A stretch of DNA of 64,000 nt from Chlamydoabsidia padenii (taxonomy: Eukaryota; Mucoromycota; Mucoromycetes; Mucorales; Cunninghamellaceae). Below, piece by piece: positions 61,660 through 64,000 of this stretch. Below the pieces are notes generated by a model. It was given only the letters and a program-made list of their open reading frames with translations, was not told the origin of the DNA and made no database searches. Both the position numbers and the translations under genes were made by a program. The DNA is taken from the NCBI GenBank assembly GCA_025330725.1, contig JAIWND010000004.1, positions 1,302,001 through 1,366,000 on the forward strand, read 5' to 3'. Within the stretch, counting starts at the first letter, position 1. The number at the start of each line of letters is the position of its first letter.

Positions 61660-64000
61660 ATGACTTCCAATCAAACTGCTATGGGTGCACGTCTTCCTGT
61701 ACCTGCTGCTAATGCTACTCCTTTGACATTCTCTCCACGATCTCCTTCTGCTCCTCATCGACCTGTCACTGCGGTGGAAGATCCCAAGGATGTCACAATG
61801 GCTACTTTGTTGTTACAAGATGGAACTAGCTTCCAAGGTGTCTCCTTTGGCTCGGAATCTGCTAGCATTTCTGGTGAATGTGTCTTCCAAACTGGTAAGT
61901 TTATTTTTGGGGGTTGTGTGTATGTATACAATGAAAAAGACTAATGGGGACTTTATTGTGAATGATAGGCATGGTGGGTTATCCTGAATCATTGACTGAT
62001 CCTTCTTATCGTGGACAAATCTTGGTGTTGACATTCCCTTTGATTGGCAATTATGGTGTACCTGATCGTAATGTAATGGATGAATTGCTCAAGGATATTC
62101 CCAAATACTTTGAATCCAATGAAATTCATATTGCGGGTTTGATTGTGGGTAACTATGCGCAAGACTACTCTCATTATCTTGCCTCTTCCTCTTTGGGTGC
62201 TTGGTTGAAGGAATACAATGTGCCTGCTCTCTATGGGATTGATACTCGTGCTTTGACAAAGAAGATTCGTATGAATGGTGTGCTACTTGGTAAGATCTTA
62301 TTCCCCAAATTGACAGCGGTGTCTTCTTCTTCTGTGATCGACTCTGCTGCTTCTGCTTTGGGTTTGTCCTCTACCTCTGGTACTACTACTGAAGATCGTT
62401 GGATGAAGGATTATCAAGATGTGGCCTGGGTGGATCCCAATGAACGCAACTTGGTCGCTGAAGTCTCTGTCAAGGAACCCAAGCTTTATAAACCCGATCC
62501 TGCTACTGCCATCAAAAGCAAGTCTGGTGATCGTACTTTGCGTATTTTGGCTGTGGATGTTGGTATGAAGTATAATCAAATTCGTTGCTTTGTCCAACGT
62601 GGTGTGGAACTCAAGGTGGTGCCCTGGGATTATGACTTCACTGCTGAACCTCAAGATTCCTTTGATGGTCTCTTCTTGTCTAATGGTCCTGGTGATCCTA
62701 CGATGGTGGCGACCACCTTCAACCGTCTTCGATCTTTCTTGCAAGAAGGAAAGAAGCCTATCTTTGGTATTTGTCTGGGACATCAATTGTTGGCTTTGGC
62801 TGCTGGCGCTAAAACTCTCAAGATGAAGTATGGTAACCGTGGTCAAAACATTCCTTGTACCAACCTTTTGTCTGGCCGCTGCTACATCACCTCTCAAAAC
62901 CATGGTTATGCTGTGGATGCCGACTCTCTTCCTTCTGACTTCCAAGAACTGTTTATCAACGCCAACGATGGATCCAACGAAGGTATCATTCACAAGTCAC
63001 TTCCCATCTTCTCGGTGCAATTCCATCCTGAATCTACTCCTGGTCCTCGTGATACGGAATTCCTCTTTGATGTGTTTATCAAGACTGTCAAAACTTGTGT
63101 GGACGAAAATAAGCTGGTGCCTGTGAAAATGCCTGGTGGAACTATTAAAGAAAACGTTACTGCCAATCCTCGTGTCCATGTAAAGAAGGTGCTCGTGCTC
63201 GGCTCTGGTGGTTTGTCTATTGGTCAAGCTGGTGAATTTGATTACTCGGGCTCTCAAGCGATCAAGGCATTGAAGGAAGAAGGAATTTATACTATTTTGA
63301 TCAACCCCAACATTGCCACGATTCAAACTTCCAAGGGTCTGGCTGATAAGGTCTACTTCCTTCCTGTCACTCCTGATTATGTGCGCAAGGTGATCAAGTT
63401 TGAAAAACCCGATGGTATTTATGTAACTTTTGGTGGTCAAACGGCTCTTAACGTGGGTATCAAGTTGAAGGATGAATTCGAATCGTTGGGTGTCAAGGTA
63501 CTCGGTACTCAAGTGGACACTATCATCACCACTGAAGATCGTGATCTCTTTGCTCAAGCTTTGTATGAAATCAATGAAAAGTGTGCTCCTTCTGCCTCTG
63601 CTGTGAACCACGAAGAAGCTCTTGCTGCTGCCAAACAAATCGGTTATCCTGTGATTTGTCGTGCTGCTTTCGCCTTGGGTGGTCTGGGATCGGGTTTTGC
63701 TGATAACGAAACTGAATTGGTCGCTCTTTGCAACAAGGCCTTTGCTACCTCTCCTCAGGTCTTGATCGAAAAATCCATGAAGGGCTGGAAGGAAATCGAA
63801 TACGAAGTGGTGCGTGATTGCCGTGACAATTGTATTACTGTATGCAACATGGAAAACTTTGATCCTCTTGGTATTCACACCGGTGACTCTATTGTGGTGG
63901 CTCCTTCTCAAACTTTGTCGGATGAAGATTACAACATGCTCCGTACTACTGCTGTCAATGTCATCCGTCACTTGGGTGTGGTTGGTGAATGCAATATCCA
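61660..64000 (+). CDS. URA2: URA2/CAD-type carbamoyl-phosphate synthase (glutamine-dependent), 5' part
   Basis: First enzyme block of pyrimidine synthesis, making carbamoyl phosphate from glutamine, bicarbonate and ATP; the aspartate transcarbamylase part should follow beyond the window. Exons 61660-61894 and 61969-64000 (open at the end). CPSase small-chain domain: [38 protein letters not shown]. Glutaminase: [15 protein letters not shown] (nucleophile Cys), VQFHPE (His-Glu). The synthetase domain starts with [20 protein letters not shown], then TFGGQTALN and [12 protein letters not shown] (ATP-grasp). Fusion of small and large chains marks URA2 rather than the arginine-pathway CPA1/CPA2. 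The ~50-residue Ser/Pro-rich N-terminus precedes the conserved domain. Confidence 0.95.

Noticed and set aside
62298..63971. Two long minus-strand frames (231 and 324 codons) inside URA2
   Set aside because: They are exact antisense shadows of a strongly codon-biased, clearly conserved URA2 coding region and have no domain of their own.

Overview
The window is nuclear DNA of a filamentous fungus, most likely an early-diverging Mucoromycota (Mucorales-type) species. Genes are broken by many short introns (about 50-110 nt) with GTAAGT-like donors, CTAAC/ACTAA branch sites and YAG acceptors. Base composition is AT-rich with very long A or T homopolymers, and regulators carry CAA-coded polyglutamine. 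The gene set is fungal: STT4, SFP1, a velvet factor, DASH Dad2 and a fused URA2/CAD. The genus is inference only. Exon chains were joined by hand; for every resolved gene the summed exon length is a multiple of three and the frame stays open.

Layout. 0-4.2 kb: 3' end of the PI4-kinase STT4, the ADP/ATP carrier and an ISA2-type Fe-S assembly protein. 4.2-11.5 kb: a gene-poor accessory stretch with a 220-bp dispersed repeat in tandem, a duplicated exon-intron array joined to a gag fragment, and a 73-nt T run. 11.5-24 kb: a short Zn2Cys6 factor, a promethin-like lipid-droplet protein, a DYRK/Pom1 kinase, RNA polymerase III subunit C34, a small unknown protein, a glutathionyl-hydroquinone reductase and a large membrane-anchored protein. 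24-26.3 kb: second repeat-rich gap. 26.3-36.7 kb: FabG-like reductase divergent from a Drs2-type flippase, a mitochondrial-type methionine aminopeptidase divergent from a polytopic membrane protein. 36.7-38.6 kb: third repeat cluster (three 240-bp units). 38.7-53 kb: Ded1-type helicase, small secreted protein, Dad2, a CYSTM protein, a WD40 protein, a velvet factor, a CCCH finger protein and a 2OG-Fe(II) oxygenase. 53-64 kb: a possible roadblock-type gene, an SLC49-type MFS transporter, an intron-split metallothionein, an SFP1 factor and the 5' part of URA2.

The genes are ordinary housekeeping and regulatory loci in mixed orientation, not an operon or metabolic cluster. What links them is in the promoters: a motif close to GCGGGATTTGAAA (either strand) lies mostly 60-220 bp before the start codon of most genes whose promoter is visible. 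It is not seen before the ADP/ATP carrier, the metallothionein or the CYSTM gene. The dispersed repeat family also carries a version of it. This is the main candidate for something undescribed here. Other points are a flippase whose expected ATG is GTG, a metallothionein hidden by two introns, a GC-AG intron and a 13-nt microexon.
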